This document shows positions 44,197 to 55,483 of a stretch of 64,000 nt of DNA, in pieces (positions within the stretch are counted from its first letter, which is position 1; each line of letters opens with the position of its first letter). Source of the DNA: Blastocatellia bacterium. GTDB taxonomy: Bacteria > Acidobacteriota > Blastocatellia > HR10 > J050. Made by a program: the position numbers and the translations under genes. The stretch is from assembly GCA_026985075.1 (NCBI GenBank), contig JALSQX010000033.1, forward strand, positions 1 to 64,000, given 5' to 3'. Under the pieces are notes generated by a model. The model saw only the letters and a program-made list of their open reading frames with translations, did no database searches and had not been told where the DNA came from.

Positions 44197-45870
44197 TCAT
44201 CCCAGGTAGCCCAAATTCCTCAACCGCGCCTCGATCTCCGCCTCTTCTTCCGGTGTGAATTCAACCTTCGGCCGGGCGGCGGCTCCACTCACGGCGGGCA
44301 CAAATCGCGGTGCATGCCTCCGGCGGTAGGTGTCTTCGAACAGCTCGTCAACGACCCGGCCGTCGACATCATCGGGGATTTCCACGCCCAGTTGATAGAG
44401 GATGGAGGGGAGCACGTCATAGATTTTCAATCCCGTCAATCGGACGCCGGACCGGAGATGTCGGCCTCGAGCAATGAAGATGCCTTCCATGCGATGACTG
44501 CCCGAATTGCCGAATGCCTCGGTGACGAACCGATTGGAGTGAAAATCGGTATTCCCCAACGCCAAATATCGCATATCCTGGGGCAGGAAACAGATATCCG
44601 GGGCTTCATCCAGGTGGTGCCCATGATACAGTTCCTCTCGCGTCCAGATGGGACCGATCAATCTCCGACCGGTCTCCGGATCGCATAGTCGTCGGAGGCG
44701 ACTGATGATCTCCGCCCTCACCCGCTCGTATTCCCGTCCCGGTTGGACGATGCCTTCCGGCTCGCGTCCTTTCACATTAATGAAGATCTGCCCATAATTG
44801 CCCTTACTGTAAGCCGTGGTGTGAGCCCAATCGACGTCCTCGAAAGAGAGAAACAGCTTGCTCAGCACCCCCACCGACTCCGGTTGCAGCGTCACCCCAC
44901 GAGGAGGACGAACGCGGGCCAACAGCGGATGTCGGGAGAGGCGATAGGCGCGCTCGGGCGTGAATCCGCACCGGAACAGCCAGCGCTTCAGGCGCGCCTT
45001 GACGCTCCGCTTCAATCGAAGGAATCCCTCCTGAAGCAGCCACAAATTGAACGAGCAGTATTTATGCACCGGACCGAATCCGTGATCGGAGACGATCCAT
45101 ACCGAACAGGACGAACCTGCTTCCTCCACCATGTGGGAGATCTGTTTGTCCACTTGCTCCCAGTAGTCGTAGACCCGCGCGGCGTAGGCCTCGTTCTCCC
45201 ACCGGTCAAACCGAGGATGGGTCGGGTCGATCACATGCCATAATTCATGTTGAATGCGATCGGTGCCCCAGATATGGGTGATGAAGACATCCCACTCATA
45301 TTGGCGCATGAGGTAACGATTGACCTGCGATTTGTACTCCAACTCATCGAGCAGCTCATCGACCACGGCGTCGATGTTCCCCGGAGCATAGGTCTCGGTC
45401 AGGTAAAGGCGATAAGGTCCGAGAATCTCTTCGATCTCGTCGAGCAACTGATGCGGATAGGTGAAATCGCGCCGTCCCCGGGGAGTGAGAAAGTCGGCGA
45501 TCATGAGCCCGTTCACCTCGCTGGGCGGATAGGTGCAGGGGAAATTGGTCACGATGACCCGGCGCCCGGCGCGGCTGAGGATATCCCAGAGTGCTTCGCC
45601 ATCGCGCGCCGCCGCGCTGGCGGCCACAAACGAACGCCCACCCCGGCGGGGGAGAATGAATTCGAAGATGCCATGTTTTCCCGGATTCTTGCCGGTGGCC
45701 AACGACGTCCAAGCCACGGCGGTGATGGGCGGGAACGCGCTCCCCAACTCGCCTCTGGCGCCCTCCCGGAGCAGGCGGGCCAGCGTCGGGCATCGCCCGT
45801 CGGCTATGAGGCGATCGAGCCAATCGAACGTCACCCCATCGAGGCCAATGAGGAGGACTTTCTCGGTCAT
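44197..45870 (-). CDS. Alkaline phosphatase superfamily phosphodiesterase/pyrophosphatase-like protein
   Basis: The 557-residue protein opens with LIGLDGVTFDWLDRLI, AVAWTSLATGKNPGKHGIF (the Thr/Ser nucleophile region of the type I nucleotide pyrophosphatase family) and has the metal motif SDHGFGPVHKYCSF and HHLDEAPDICF. The family cleaves phosphodiester or phosphonate esters using two zinc ions. No signal peptide is seen. Members of this group often sit within exopolysaccharide clusters in acidobacteria and myxobacteria; here it precedes a glycosyltransferase and flippase, which suggests a role in glycan or polyprenyl intermediate metabolism. The substrate is inferred, not seen. Confidence 0.8.
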   Translation of the reverse strand: MTEKVLLIGLDGVTFDWLDRLIADGRCPTLARLLREGARGELGSAFPPITAVAWTSLATGKNPGKHGIFEFILPRRGGRSFVAASAAARDGEALWDILSRAGRRVIVTNFPCTYPPSEVNGLMIADFLTPRGRRDFTYPHQLLDEIEEILGPYRLYLTETYAPGNIDAVVDELLDELEYKSQVNRYLMRQYEWDVFITHIWGTDRIQHELWHVIDPTHPRFDRWENEAYAARVYDYWEQVDKQISHMVEEAGSSCSVWIVSDHGFGPVHKYCSFNLWLLQEGFLRLKRSVKARLKRWLFRCGFTPERAYRLSRHPLLARVRPPRGVTLQPESVGVLSKLFLSFEDVDWAHTTAYSKGNYGQIFINVKGREPEGIVQPGREYERVRAEIISRLRRLCDPETGRRLIGPIWTREELYHGHHLDEAPDICFLPQDMRYLALGNTDFHSNRFVTEAFGNSGSHRMEGIFIARGRHLRSGVRLTGLKIYDVLPSILYQLGVEIPDDVDGRVVDELFEDTYRRRHAPRFVPAVSGAAARPKVEFTPEEEAEIEARLRNLGYLG

Positions 45871-45999
45871 GGTGATCTCGCCTTGTTTCGGAATGGCTGC
45901 ATTGTAGGAGAGGGCGGAGGAGAAGTCAACCGCTGGTGAAAACCACGCTCGCCCCGGAGGCGTCGTCTCGGGAGCCGGTCATCCGGTGAGCTTCGACGC

Positions 46000-48246
46000 T
46001 CACTTCGGCCTGCCCACCGTGACGATGGCCCGGGCGCTGGCCACATTATCGGCGCCATCTCGAATGCGCACGGTGATGGTGTGCTCCCCCGGCGATAAAT
46101 CGTCGATGACCAGCTCGAATTGCTCTTCCGGCGCATCCAGGATTCCATCGACCGAGAGCATCTGCCGGGGCTCGACGTTATCAACGAGATATTCGGCCAT
46201 GGTGATGGGCGTGGCGCTATCTCGCGCTACGAACTGCAGGCGCACGCTCCCATCGGACTGCACCATGACGCTCAATGCCTCGATCCGCGGGGGCGTGTTA
46301 TCGACTTCGAACCACTCGGTCACGCGCTCGGCCCGCAATGCGCGATCCGGGGGATTGGAGGGTTCATCGCTGGCCACGACTTTCACCCGATAGTAACCGT
46401 CGGGCAATTGGGTCGTATCCCAGGAATAAAACGTATCGGTCAACTCATCTTTCATCAATTTCCAGGCCGTCTCTCCCTCCCCGCGAATGTAGACGCTGTA
46501 GACTAATTCGTCATCGTTGGCGTCGGTAGCCGTCCACGTGATGGTTCGGAAGCCCTCCTTGACCACCTGACGCGGGGGAGCCTGATTGGCCTTCTGTCGC
46601 CGTCGGCGCGTGCGATTGGTCTGCGCCTGCGATGAGGCGCTCCCGCCACTGGATGTCGTACTGGAGACGGTGGTCACCGCCTGGACGGTCCCGTAGGTGG
46701 GGACTTTCTCGAAAGCGATATCCGGAGGTTGGAGAACGAGCGATTCGAGGCGCGGCGCCACATTGCGCGGCAGGTAGGCGAGCTCCACGCTATCCACCAC
46801 CGGTGTTTCTGCTCCCGATGAGCTGGTGAGGACCAGCTTCCACTGGATGAATCGCGCCGGCGGGCTGGTGACTTTCTCCCCCCGGGCTCGAGTGAGCGCA
46901 CCCGACCACGGACTCCAGGTATTATCCGGCTCCCGGGTATTTCCGCTCCGGGTGAACAGAGTGACGCTGGTGCCCGGCGGGACTTGCTGACGCCAGCGAA
47001 TGAGCCCCCATTGAGAAAAAGTGGCCGTATCCTTGACCGACGAGACCAGGCTCCCTTCCCGGGCGTAGCCGGACTCCAAGGCGAACAACCGCGCCAGATT
47101 GCTCGTCGCCGCATACACTAACGGGCGTCGTCGGCTCACCAAGAGCGCGGTCACCTGACTCGGTTCCACCCGGGTGAGGAGCGCGCTCCGAGTCCCATCG
47201 GGCGCGATCTGATAGATGACGCCCTCATCGCCCGTCCCGGCCAACAAGCCTTTGGAAGGCCAAAACGCCACGGAGAACACCGTGGCCTTGTCGGATGTCC
47301 AGATCTCCTCGGGGAACCCCTCGGGAGTGATGCGAAAGATACGGCTTCCCGGGATTTCGGTCTTCGCCTTCGTCGTGGCCGCGCCAGCTTGCTGCCCGAG
47401 AGACTGAGTACTACTGGCGGCGCTGATGGTGATCACGGTGGAGAGTGATGAGGTCGTGCTCGTCGTGGTTGTCCCCGTTTCTTTTTTCTCCTCCCCGATT
47501 CCAGCAGCATAGATGGTCCCATCCGGCGCGACGGTGATCGCGGTGATCTCGGCGACCGGGGCATCATAAAGAATGAACGGTTGCCCATCCGGTGTGAAAC
47601 GAAACAGGCGAGCCCGACCCTCGCTCCCGGCGAGCAGATCGCCCTGAGCATCGAAGGTCAAGCACCGAATGTGTTTTTCCCCGCTATCGAAGAAGACCGA
47701 TCCCTGACCTCGCCGGTCGACGCGGTAGATGACGCCATCTTCGCCGGTCCCCACGTAGAGAACCCCTCGCCGATCGACGGCGAGCGCCCAGATATACCGC
47801 GCCGGCGGATCGTAGAACACCTGACTCTGGCCATCGGGAGCGACGCGATAGACTTTCCCGTCGGGCGATGTCCCGACATACAGATTATCTTCGGCATCCA
47901 CGGCGAGCGCGTGGACTTCCATTTCCGGAGCATCGAAGAAGAGACGTCCCTCTCGGCCATCGTAGACGTACACTTTGCCCTCATGACCACTGCCCAGGAA
48001 CACGCGCCCTCGGGAATCTTCGGCGATCGACCAGAAGAAGGCTTCCGTCCCCTGATACACCTCATCGAGCTTGGGCGCCAGTTGAATATAACCGTCGGAA
48101 CGAATGGTGATGTTGGTCGGCGTCCCCTGTTCGAACTCTTCGGCGCGATCTTGTTGCCAGAGCTGCGTCGTGCTGGCCCACACCGAGATGATCGAGGCGA
48201 GCACGGCCGCGCCAGTCAGCGCGAGACTTTTTCTCGTCATGGTCAT
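46000..48246 (-). CDS. Exported beta-propeller protein
   Basis: The 748-residue protein has an export segment (LALTGAAVLASIISVWA) and a seven-bladed-type propeller of about 45-residue repeats ending in YVGTGEDGVIYRVD, YVGTSPDGKVYRVA, LLAGTGDEGVIYQIA and similar (residues 65-380), then beta-sandwich parts including fibronectin-like and Ig-like segments. A Ser/Thr-rich insert (about 256-284) and a basic Gln/Arg/Lys linker in the C-terminal half are low-complexity. No catalytic motif is visible, so binding or sensing is likely. The start is ATG 48246 or 48240, or GTG 48249. It follows the S55 peptidase gene after about 50 nt. Confidence 0.7.
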   Translation of the reverse strand: MTMTRKSLALTGAAVLASIISVWASTTQLWQQDRAEEFEQGTPTNITIRSDGYIQLAPKLDEVYQGTEAFFWSIAEDSRGRVFLGSGHEGKVYVYDGREGRLFFDAPEMEVHALAVDAEDNLYVGTSPDGKVYRVAPDGQSQVFYDPPARYIWALAVDRRGVLYVGTGEDGVIYRVDRRGQGSVFFDSGEKHIRCLTFDAQGDLLAGSEGRARLFRFTPDGQPFILYDAPVAEITAITVAPDGTIYAAGIGEEKKETGTTTTSTTSSLSTVITISAASSTQSLGQQAGAATTKAKTEIPGSRIFRITPEGFPEEIWTSDKATVFSVAFWPSKGLLAGTGDEGVIYQIAPDGTRSALLTRVEPSQVTALLVSRRRPLVYAATSNLARLFALESGYAREGSLVSSVKDTATFSQWGLIRWRQQVPPGTSVTLFTRSGNTREPDNTWSPWSGALTRARGEKVTSPPARFIQWKLVLTSSSGAETPVVDSVELAYLPRNVAPRLESLVLQPPDIAFEKVPTYGTVQAVTTVSSTTSSGGSASSQAQTNRTRRRRQKANQAPPRQVVKEGFRTITWTATDANDDELVYSVYIRGEGETAWKLMKDELTDTFYSWDTTQLPDGYYRVKVVASDEPSNPPDRALRAERVTEWFEVDNTPPRIEALSVMVQSDGSVRLQFVARDSATPITMAEYLVDNVEPRQMLSVDGILDAPEEQFELVIDDLSPGEHTITVRIRDGADNVASARAIVTVGRPK

Positions 48247-48296
48247 CACTCACTCTCTCTGAGAGTCGGGCCGACCCTGGACCGCGCCCTCCGCCC

Positions 48297-50156
48297 TCAT
48301 TTCACGATGAGCGTCAACTGAGCGCTGCCGCGAACGACGGCCCCCACAGCGGTCGATGCGATCAGGAGCGGCGAGTCATCGACCCGGACGGCTCGACTCG
48401 CCGTCCGGTCCGACGCCATCACCGAGATCACCGACGGCGGCAGCGAGGGCAACAGCCGATCGTGTACGACATAACCCGGTTTCCGCTCCGAGAGGCGCAC
48501 ATAGAGGTGGTCGCTCGGCCGCTCCCGATTGAGGATGGCGATCAGCTCGTCCAACGAGCCGGCCCCCATACCCCGATGCTCCAGTGCCCGGAGCGTGCTG
48601 GCATCGGCAACCATCAGCGTGAGGTGCTCCTCGGGGCGAACGCTCTCGGGAATTTTCACCCTGAACGTTTTGATGATCCGCGGGCCGCGATACGGGCGCA
48701 GGATGACGTAAACGTCAATGTCATCCCCGGGATGGACGGTGCGCTTGCTCACGCGAAGCTCCTCAATGGTCATCGATCGGCGTTCTTCCGAGAGCGCGAA
48801 CGTGACGTCCAGGCCGCGAATTTTCGGGTGCTCCACGCTGTTGTTATACAATCGAGCGAAAGACTCGTTGATGCGCTCGGCCACGACCAGGGGCACTGGC
48901 TGGAGCAAGCTCGCATCAGATGACGTGACCATATCATGAACGCGGACCGCCGGGTGCCCTTCCAGATGAATGAGGCCGTCGTATCGGACGGTCAGCTCGT
49001 CGGACTGTTCCACCGACAACAGAATAGAATTGGCCAAGGTGAAATTGAGCAGCAACGGCGCTAAGGTCGGATGTCGCAGGATGCGATAGTGGTACGACAG
49101 GCGCCCCCGCGCCGGGCTGATGACGTTGACGGTGACCGGAATGAGGTTCGGCTCGACGCCGACGAGTCCCATGATCGCCGTCAACCGATCCTGGCGCACG
49201 GTGCCCACGATGTCGCCCAATCGCGCAATCTTGAACGACGACATCTCGCTGGCCACGGTGGTCAGAATCTCCGCCGTGGCCATAGGCATGTCGGTCGTAC
49301 CGAGTTGGAAGAAAGGATGCCCGAACGCCAATACCCGTTCCCCATCGCGGTAAGAGACCGTCCCCGTCGCATAGACGGAGAGATCCCCGGCTACAAGAAC
49401 GGCGGCGATCGGCGCTCCCGGGACCAGATCGGCTCCCCGCTCGGGCCGGAGCTGCCCGCCACCGGTACTCCCTCCACCAATGGTGATGGGCTTCAGATGA
49501 TAGCGCTCCAAGAGTGGAGCGAACCAATCGATGACCTGCTGCCGGAAGCCACTGAAAAACAGCGGCGAGGGGATGGGTTCCAACAGGCGAGGCCTCCCAG
49601 ATCCCCCTGCCGAGCCAGCCCGAGGGGCGGCCGCCGCCCCTCGGTCCGAACTTCCCTTGATCGCATCGATCGACCAGGTCCGCCAGAGGCCCGTTCTCTG
49701 GGGGTGTTTCTCCGTCTCCATCCGCATCAGTTGGAGCATCGATTCGATAGGGGTGATGCCGGCAATGGGTTCTTTGGTGAACAGCCCGAACCGCAACGAG
49801 AGGGCCCCGGCCAATCGCCCATCAATGTAAGCCGGGCTCCCGCTCATTCCGGCGACCACGCCCGTATAGGTCGGTTTGGGGCCGGTCAGTCGCACCAGAA
49901 TGACATCCTGGCGGGGACCGAGAGCGTGAGGCAGAATGCCGAGCACGCGAAAACCAAACTCCTCGATGGCCTCGCCTTGAAACACGGTGCGAATCGTCCC
50001 CTCCATGCCGGGCTCGATCTCGTCCAGGCGAATGATGGGAACCGCCACAGGCGTTCCTCTCACCGACACCGATGAGCGCTGGTCCCCTTTGGCCCCCAGT
50101 ACATTCACCAACAGGAAACCAAGCGCGCAGAAGATGGCCATCCGCTCGTTCATCAT
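48297..50156 (-). CDS. SpoIVB-type S55 family serine peptidase domain protein, exported
   Basis: The 619-residue protein has an N-terminal export signal (IFCALGFLLVNVLGA) and an S55 (SpoIVB) peptidase-like region: GMEGTIRTVF (about 50-59), the serine motif GMSGSP (103-108) and GITPIESML, followed by a large beta-rich C-terminal part. In Bacillus SpoIVB cleaves an inner-membrane regulator; here a different periplasmic role is likely, since no sporulation genes occur. GGGAGGAG is close to the two consecutive ATGs, and Met2 (50153) may be the true start. The neighbouring propeller gene follows in the same orientation. Confidence 0.8.
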   Translation of the reverse strand: MMNERMAIFCALGFLLVNVLGAKGDQRSSVSVRGTPVAVPIIRLDEIEPGMEGTIRTVFQGEAIEEFGFRVLGILPHALGPRQDVILVRLTGPKPTYTGVVAGMSGSPAYIDGRLAGALSLRFGLFTKEPIAGITPIESMLQLMRMETEKHPQRTGLWRTWSIDAIKGSSDRGAAAAPRAGSAGGSGRPRLLEPIPSPLFFSGFRQQVIDWFAPLLERYHLKPITIGGGSTGGGQLRPERGADLVPGAPIAAVLVAGDLSVYATGTVSYRDGERVLAFGHPFFQLGTTDMPMATAEILTTVASEMSSFKIARLGDIVGTVRQDRLTAIMGLVGVEPNLIPVTVNVISPARGRLSYHYRILRHPTLAPLLLNFTLANSILLSVEQSDELTVRYDGLIHLEGHPAVRVHDMVTSSDASLLQPVPLVVAERINESFARLYNNSVEHPKIRGLDVTFALSEERRSMTIEELRVSKRTVHPGDDIDVYVILRPYRGPRIIKTFRVKIPESVRPEEHLTLMVADASTLRALEHRGMGAGSLDELIAILNRERPSDHLYVRLSERKPGYVVHDRLLPSLPPSVISVMASDRTASRAVRVDDSPLLIASTAVGAVVRGSAQLTLIVK

Positions 50157-50278
50157 TTCTCCTCCCGCGCGGTCATACGCCTGAAGACGTGCGCCCGTTT
50201 CAGGTACGGCTGAGCCCGGTCAGTGCACCAATGTTCGCTTCCACTCCCGCTCGACTTCATCCACTGCAAAGCGGGAAG

Positions 50279-50307
50279 TTTTTAATTCCTCGGACGGAGA
50301 TTGTCAA
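50279..50307 (-). promoter_or_regulatory. Candidate promoter of the S55 peptidase operon
   Basis: On the minus strand a consensus TTGACA is followed after 17 nt by TAAAAA; the coding start is about 120 nt downstream. Confidence 0.6.
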
Positions 50308-50414
50308 CACCTGAGCCTCATCGTGGGACAAGAAGGGACGCTACCCCCAGGCCCACGCCTCGGAGAGCGCGACCTCTCTCCTGGAGCAAGAATGTCCGCA
50401 TCAATGTGATGAGG

Positions 50415-53400
50415 CTAGGAACCGGACGCGCGCTTCTTCAATGCCGCCTGGACGGCGGCGGCCAGTTCGTGAATATGATAAGGTTTCCGCACCAGCCCGG
50501 TGGCTCCATCCTTGAGGAGGTCCTGTACCGATTCTGGAGCGCTCCCGTAGGCGGTGGCGAAAAGTACATTCACCGTCGGATCAATCTGCTTCAATTCGCG
50601 GAACGCCTCTCCACCTCCCTTCTTCGGCATCACAATATCCAGAATGACCACGTCAATCTCGCCGCGATGCGCTTGATAGACGCGAATGGCTTCTTCCCCA
50701 TCGCGGGCGGTCAGCACGCGATAGCCGAGGTGCTCCAGCGCCGCTTGAGCGAATTCCAGCACCACGGACTCATCTTCGACCAACAGAATAGTCCCCGTTC
50801 CCCGCTCCACTTCCAGGCGCGGACGCTCCTGACGCAACTCAACGCCCTCGGCCACGGGCAGATAAATGATGAACTGAGCTCCTTCGCCCACCTGACTGTC
50901 GACGTCGATGGCCCCACCGTGATTGCGCACGATCCCGTATACAACCGCCAGTCCTAATCCCGTCCCTTTCCCCACTCCTTTGGTGGTGAAGAAAGGATCG
51001 AAGATGCGAGGACGAATCTCCGGGGGAATTCCCACGCCCGTGTCACTCACCGTGAGACGGACGTACCGTCCCGGCGTGAGCCCGGGATGACGCTGATAAA
51101 ACGACTCATCTGGTTCTTCAACGGCGGTCTCAACGCGCAACTGGCCGCCCTCGGGCATGGCATCGCGGGCATTGATGGCCAGATTCATGATGACCTGTTG
51201 AAGCTGCGTGGGATCGGCCAGCACGAGAATCTCCTCCGACGCCAACGCCAGACTGATCTCGATATTCTCGGGAATAGTGTGCTTCAAAAGCTTGACGGCC
51301 TCTTTGAGGAAGGGGTGCAAGAGCAAGGGTCGTTTCTCCGCCACCTCTTCGCGGCTGAAGGTGAGCAATTGCCGAATCATCGCCGCCGCTCGTTCGCCCA
51401 ATGTCTCAATATGCTGCAGCTTGTCGTAGTGCGGGCTCGCCGGCTCCATCTCGCGGAGCAAGAGCTGGGCATATCCCAGGATGCCGGTGAGCATGTTATT
51501 GAAGTCATGGGCGATGCCGCCGACCAGGGTGCCCAAACTCTCCAATTTTTGTGCCTGGAGCAATTGGGCCTCTAATTCCTTCTCTTTGGAAATTTCCCGG
51601 ACCGTCGCCCGATACCCCTGGGTGCGCCCATCAGCATATTGAATGGCGATGGCGTTCAGCCGCACCGGGATGCGCCCCCCATCTCTTCGCCGCAACTCCA
51701 GCTCGATATTCTCAATGTGTCCCTGGCGCTCGACGAGTTCGGGAAGGCAGTGCGCATGCTGGCACCATTCGGAGGCCACCAGCTCGTCAAACCGACGTTT
51801 GCCGATGATCTCATTCCGTTCGTAACCGAGCCAGGCGAGCATGGTGGCGTTCATCTCCTCTACGAGGCCGTCGGCGCCCACCGTGAAATACCCGTCCGGC
51901 GCTTCGTTATACAGCTCCCGATAGCGCATCTCCGCCTGGTGGACCTGCTCATAGAGTTTCACCGACTCGATCAATCCCGCCACATAGTTAGCGAAAATGT
52001 CGAGCAATCGACGCTCCTGCTCGGTGAAGGTGCCCGCCCTTCGCCAGAGCGTGAGGGCGCCGAGAACGTTGCGACCTTTGATCAGGGGCAAGGACAGGCC
52101 CGCGCGCACTCCCAAGGTCTCCATCACCGGATCGACGACCGATGGAGCACCGTTCGATCCGTTGGCTATGAGCGGTTTTCGCGTCCGGATCGCCCGGGCG
52201 CATAGCGTGGGCGCATCGAGCATCACCTGTCGACCAACGATGGCCTCCGCCTGCTCGCCCCGGGCGGCGACGCACCGTAACCGGTCGCCGTCTGGATCGA
52301 GCAACGAAAGGGTGACCACCCCGGCCGGGACGATAGCTTCGGCCGCCTGGATGATCCCCTGAAAGAGCCGCTCAGGACTGAGTTCCCCCACCAGGCGGCT
52401 GGTCTGCTCTTGCAAACGAATGAGCGCTTCCTCCATCCGCTTCCGCTCGGTAACATCTCGTCCGGTGGATATGAAATGCGTGATCGTGCCGCTGGCATCG
52501 CGGATCGGCGAGATGGTCTTCTCTTCGACATAGAGTTGGCCGTCTTTCTTCCGGTTGATAATTTCGGCCCGAAAGACCCGTCCGGCCAGAATCGTCTCCC
52601 ACAGGCTTTCATAGAACTCTCTCTCATGCCGGCCCGATTTGAGAATTCGCGGCGTCCGGCCAATGGCTTCCTCGCGGGTATAACCGGTGAGGTCTTCGAA
52701 CGCCGGATTGACATATTCGATGACGCCGTCTTTATCGGTGATGAAGACGTTATCCCCGGCCTGCTCCAGGGCGAGCGAGAGTTTCCTCACCGTTTCCTCC
52801 CGCTCTTTCTCCTCGGTGATATCCAACATCGTCCCTTCGTAATAAAGAACGTGCCCTTCGGCATCGCGCACCACCCGGGCACTATCTCGAACCCAGATGA
52901 GTTGCCCATCGCGACGGCGCATCTGGAATTCCCGATTCACCACCGCGCCTTTTCGTTCCAACTCTTCTCGCCACTGTTGGCGATCCTCCGGCCGCACATA
53001 AAACTCTGTGGCTTGATGGTCGAGCAACTCATCCACCCGGTCGAATCCGAGCATGCGGGCCATCGCCGGATTGGCCATCAATAATTTTCCATCCGGCGTA
53101 CTCCGATAAATGCCCTCGATGGAACCCTCGAAGATGTGACGATACTTGGCCTCCGATGCCGCCAATTCCTCTACGAGTCGAGCACTCTCCATAGCCATGG
53201 CCGCCTGCCCGGCGAAGATGGTCACCAGATGAGCGTCTTCGGTCGTAAATCCTCCCCGCTTATTGGCCACATAGATGATGCCGACAATGCGACGCTCCGT
53301 CACCATGGGGACGACCAGAAGATTCACCACGCCGAAGGCTCGCGCCGTCGTCCGTAAAGGCTCCGGTATGTCGTCGATCTGATTGGTGATGAATGGCCCT

Positions 53401-55130
53401 CGCGTCCGCAAGTTCCAGTACTCGCGCAATGCCCCACGAGCCCGATAGTGGAATGCTTCCACCATCTCTTCGGGCACGCCATAACCGGGCGGGTGGGCTC
53501 GAATTTCGCCCGTTCGGGCATCGTAGAGGGTGACGACGCATTTTTCGGCTCGCACCAGTTGAGCGATCCGCTCGGTGAGTCGTCCGCAAATGGTGGACAG
53601 ATCGCCGGTCGTGGTGAAGACGCGGGCAATCTCATAGAGCCCGCGCACCTCTTCCAACCGCTGTTTGGTCTGTTGATAAAGTCGGGCGTTCTCAATGGCC
53701 ACGGCCGCTTGACCGGCGATGCTCTCGACCAGGGCGAGCTCTTCCTCGGTGAAGTCGCGACTCTCGCTCACATCGAGGAACAGAGCGGCGATGGGCCGGT
53801 CTTGAAACTTCACCAGCGTGCATACGGTTGCTCTCATTCCGAAGGCTCGCACGAGTTCGGCTGGCAGGAGTTCGCTCTCCGACGCATCAGGGATGACGAT
53901 CGGCCCGCCCTCATCGAGCAGCTTCCGCGCGATGGGCAACTCAGTCAGCCGACGCCCTTTCAAGGTCTCCAGGAGAGGAAGCTGATCTTCGGGTATACCC
54001 CAGGTGACGAAATCGGCGATCCGTTCCAACCGTTCATCGGGCAGGTAGATCGTGCAACGCCTAACATTGAGCACCTCGACGATCTTGCGCACGATGGTCT
54101 CCAGCACGGCTCTGAGATCGAGGGAACCGGTCGCCGCCCGCATGATGTCGGCGAGCACCTCCGCCCGTCGCCGGGCCAGTCGCTCTTTCGCGTAGAGCTC
54201 AGCATTCTCAATGGCCAGGGCGAGCGAGTGGGCAAAGGTCATGGCCAACTGCTCATCCTCGTCAGTGAACGGCTGCCCCTCGATCTTTTCGGTCAAATAG
54301 ACGCCTCCGTAGAGGCGATCCTGACCGGAGATGGGGACGCCCAATAGAGTCTTCATCGCCGGATGGTCCGGCGGGAATCCCTCGTGGCGGGCATCCTGGG
54401 CGATATCATCCAGTCGAATGACCCGACCCTCCCGCAAGACGGCTCTTAATATTCCCCGCCCCACCGGGAATTGACCGATCCGTTTCACCTCTTCCGGGTT
54501 CAAGCCCGTGTGAATGAATCGCGTCACGGTTCCCTGCTCATCCACGATGGTCACCGCGCCGTATTTCGCCTGGACGAGTCGCACCAGCGCCTCGATGCCT
54601 TTTTGGAGGACGGCATCCTCCAGAGGAGAACCGGCCAGGATGGTCAACAGATTCCGACTGGCCTCGTATAGCTCCTCCAGCCGCCGGGCTCGCTCAGCCA
54701 GTTGCTTGCGATCGGCCTCAATGATTCTTTTCATGCGCTCGGTTTCTCGAAGCAACTCGTCCTTCCGCCGAACCAGAGCTTCGATCAAACTCTCGTGAGT
54801 GATCGCCCCGACGAAACTCCCCTTCCTCTTGAAAACCGGCAGAGCGTCGATATCATGCCGCTCCATATGGCTCAAAACCTCATCGAGGGACGTCGACTCC
54901 AGCACTTTGGGCGGCTGGCGCTCGGGCAACAGATCGGCAAAGATCCGATGCGGTGATACCAACAGAATATCCTGCAACCGGACTAGGCCACGAAATTCCT
55001 CGTTCCTGAACACGGCGCAGTGTGTCGCTCGTTTGGTCTGAACCTGATCGAGGATGTCTTTGAGCCGCGATTCCTCCGACGCTGTGACGACATGCTGACT
55101 CAAAGCATGTTTGGCCTTCAACGCCGTCAT
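50415..55130 (-). CDS. Large cytosolic hybrid histidine kinase (CBS-GAF-PAS-HisKA-HATPase-REC)
   Basis: The 1571-residue protein has no membrane segment. Domains in order: a CBS pair (about 8-122), a coiled coil, GAF1 (165-312), GAF2 (325-483), GAF3 (495-648), PAS1 (655-775), PAS2 (780-898), GAF4 (908-1058), PAS3 (1065-1182), HisKA with His1208 in GGIAHDFNN, HATPase (1300-1425) with DTGVGIP and GKGTGLGLA, and a receiver domain (1447-1565) with Asp1498 in VVILDIVMP. It should integrate several cytoplasmic signals and pass phosphate internally; no response regulator output gene is adjacent. The ATG overlaps the stop of the upstream 118-residue gene by ATGA with GGAGG 7 nt upstream. Confidence 0.93.
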   Translation of the reverse strand: MTALKAKHALSQHVVTASEESRLKDILDQVQTKRATHCAVFRNEEFRGLVRLQDILLVSPHRIFADLLPERQPPKVLESTSLDEVLSHMERHDIDALPVFKRKGSFVGAITHESLIEALVRRKDELLRETERMKRIIEADRKQLAERARRLEELYEASRNLLTILAGSPLEDAVLQKGIEALVRLVQAKYGAVTIVDEQGTVTRFIHTGLNPEEVKRIGQFPVGRGILRAVLREGRVIRLDDIAQDARHEGFPPDHPAMKTLLGVPISGQDRLYGGVYLTEKIEGQPFTDEDEQLAMTFAHSLALAIENAELYAKERLARRRAEVLADIMRAATGSLDLRAVLETIVRKIVEVLNVRRCTIYLPDERLERIADFVTWGIPEDQLPLLETLKGRRLTELPIARKLLDEGGPIVIPDASESELLPAELVRAFGMRATVCTLVKFQDRPIAALFLDVSESRDFTEEELALVESIAGQAAVAIENARLYQQTKQRLEEVRGLYEIARVFTTTGDLSTICGRLTERIAQLVRAEKCVVTLYDARTGEIRAHPPGYGVPEEMVEAFHYRARGALREYWNLRTRGPFITNQIDDIPEPLRTTARAFGVVNLLVVPMVTERRIVGIIYVANKRGGFTTEDAHLVTIFAGQAAMAMESARLVEELAASEAKYRHIFEGSIEGIYRSTPDGKLLMANPAMARMLGFDRVDELLDHQATEFYVRPEDRQQWREELERKGAVVNREFQMRRRDGQLIWVRDSARVVRDAEGHVLYYEGTMLDITEEKEREETVRKLSLALEQAGDNVFITDKDGVIEYVNPAFEDLTGYTREEAIGRTPRILKSGRHEREFYESLWETILAGRVFRAEIINRKKDGQLYVEEKTISPIRDASGTITHFISTGRDVTERKRMEEALIRLQEQTSRLVGELSPERLFQGIIQAAEAIVPAGVVTLSLLDPDGDRLRCVAARGEQAEAIVGRQVMLDAPTLCARAIRTRKPLIANGSNGAPSVVDPVMETLGVRAGLSLPLIKGRNVLGALTLWRRAGTFTEQERRLLDIFANYVAGLIESVKLYEQVHQAEMRYRELYNEAPDGYFTVGADGLVEEMNATMLAWLGYERNEIIGKRRFDELVASEWCQHAHCLPELVERQGHIENIELELRRRDGGRIPVRLNAIAIQYADGRTQGYRATVREISKEKELEAQLLQAQKLESLGTLVGGIAHDFNNMLTGILGYAQLLLREMEPASPHYDKLQHIETLGERAAAMIRQLLTFSREEVAEKRPLLLHPFLKEAVKLLKHTIPENIEISLALASEEILVLADPTQLQQVIMNLAINARDAMPEGGQLRVETAVEEPDESFYQRHPGLTPGRYVRLTVSDTGVGIPPEIRPRIFDPFFTTKGVGKGTGLGLAVVYGIVRNHGGAIDVDSQVGEGAQFIIYLPVAEGVELRQERPRLEVERGTGTILLVEDESVVLEFAQAALEHLGYRVLTARDGEEAIRVYQAHRGEIDVVILDIVMPKKGGGEAFRELKQIDPTVNVLFATAYGSAPESVQDLLKDGATGLVRKPYHIHELAAAVQAALKKRASGS

Positions 55131-55483
55131 ATCTCTTCCTCCAATAAAAGCTCGACCTGCAGGTCGAGATGCAAGATCTCCTCATCGCTCATCAACGGCT
55201 TCACCTTCTGCAGGACGAAAGCAATGAGTCTCTCTTGCGTGAGCTTCCGCACGATGGCGGCTCGAACGAGGATGTCGCTGATCACATCATCCTCATCCAG
55301 TTCGATGTGGTCGAATCGGTTCGAACTCAACAGCGAGAGCGCCCGGCGAATGGCCTCACACCCGATGGGTGCTCTTCGACCGAGCACGAGGGCATCGTGG
55401 ATGGGTGGGATATTAAACTCTTTGATTTGCGCTCTCACATAGTGCACCATCGAGCTGACTTTCTGTTTCGCACCTCGTTCCAT
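55127..55483 (-). CDS. Conserved-looking hypothetical protein upstream of the hybrid kinase
   Basis: The 118-residue protein is helical and charged, with APIGCEAIRRALSLLSSNR in the middle and an acidic C-terminus ([21 protein letters not shown]). The family is not recognised. It has a strong GGAGGGG ribosome site and is translationally coupled to the kinase gene through an ATGA overlap, so it is a candidate partner or input protein for the kinase. An alternative start at Met12 would shorten it. Confidence 0.7.
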   Translation of the reverse strand: MERGAKQKVSSMVHYVRAQIKEFNIPPIHDALVLGRRAPIGCEAIRRALSLLSSNRFDHIELDEDDVISDILVRAAIVRKLTQERLIAFVLQKVKPLMSDEEILHLDLQVELLLEEEI

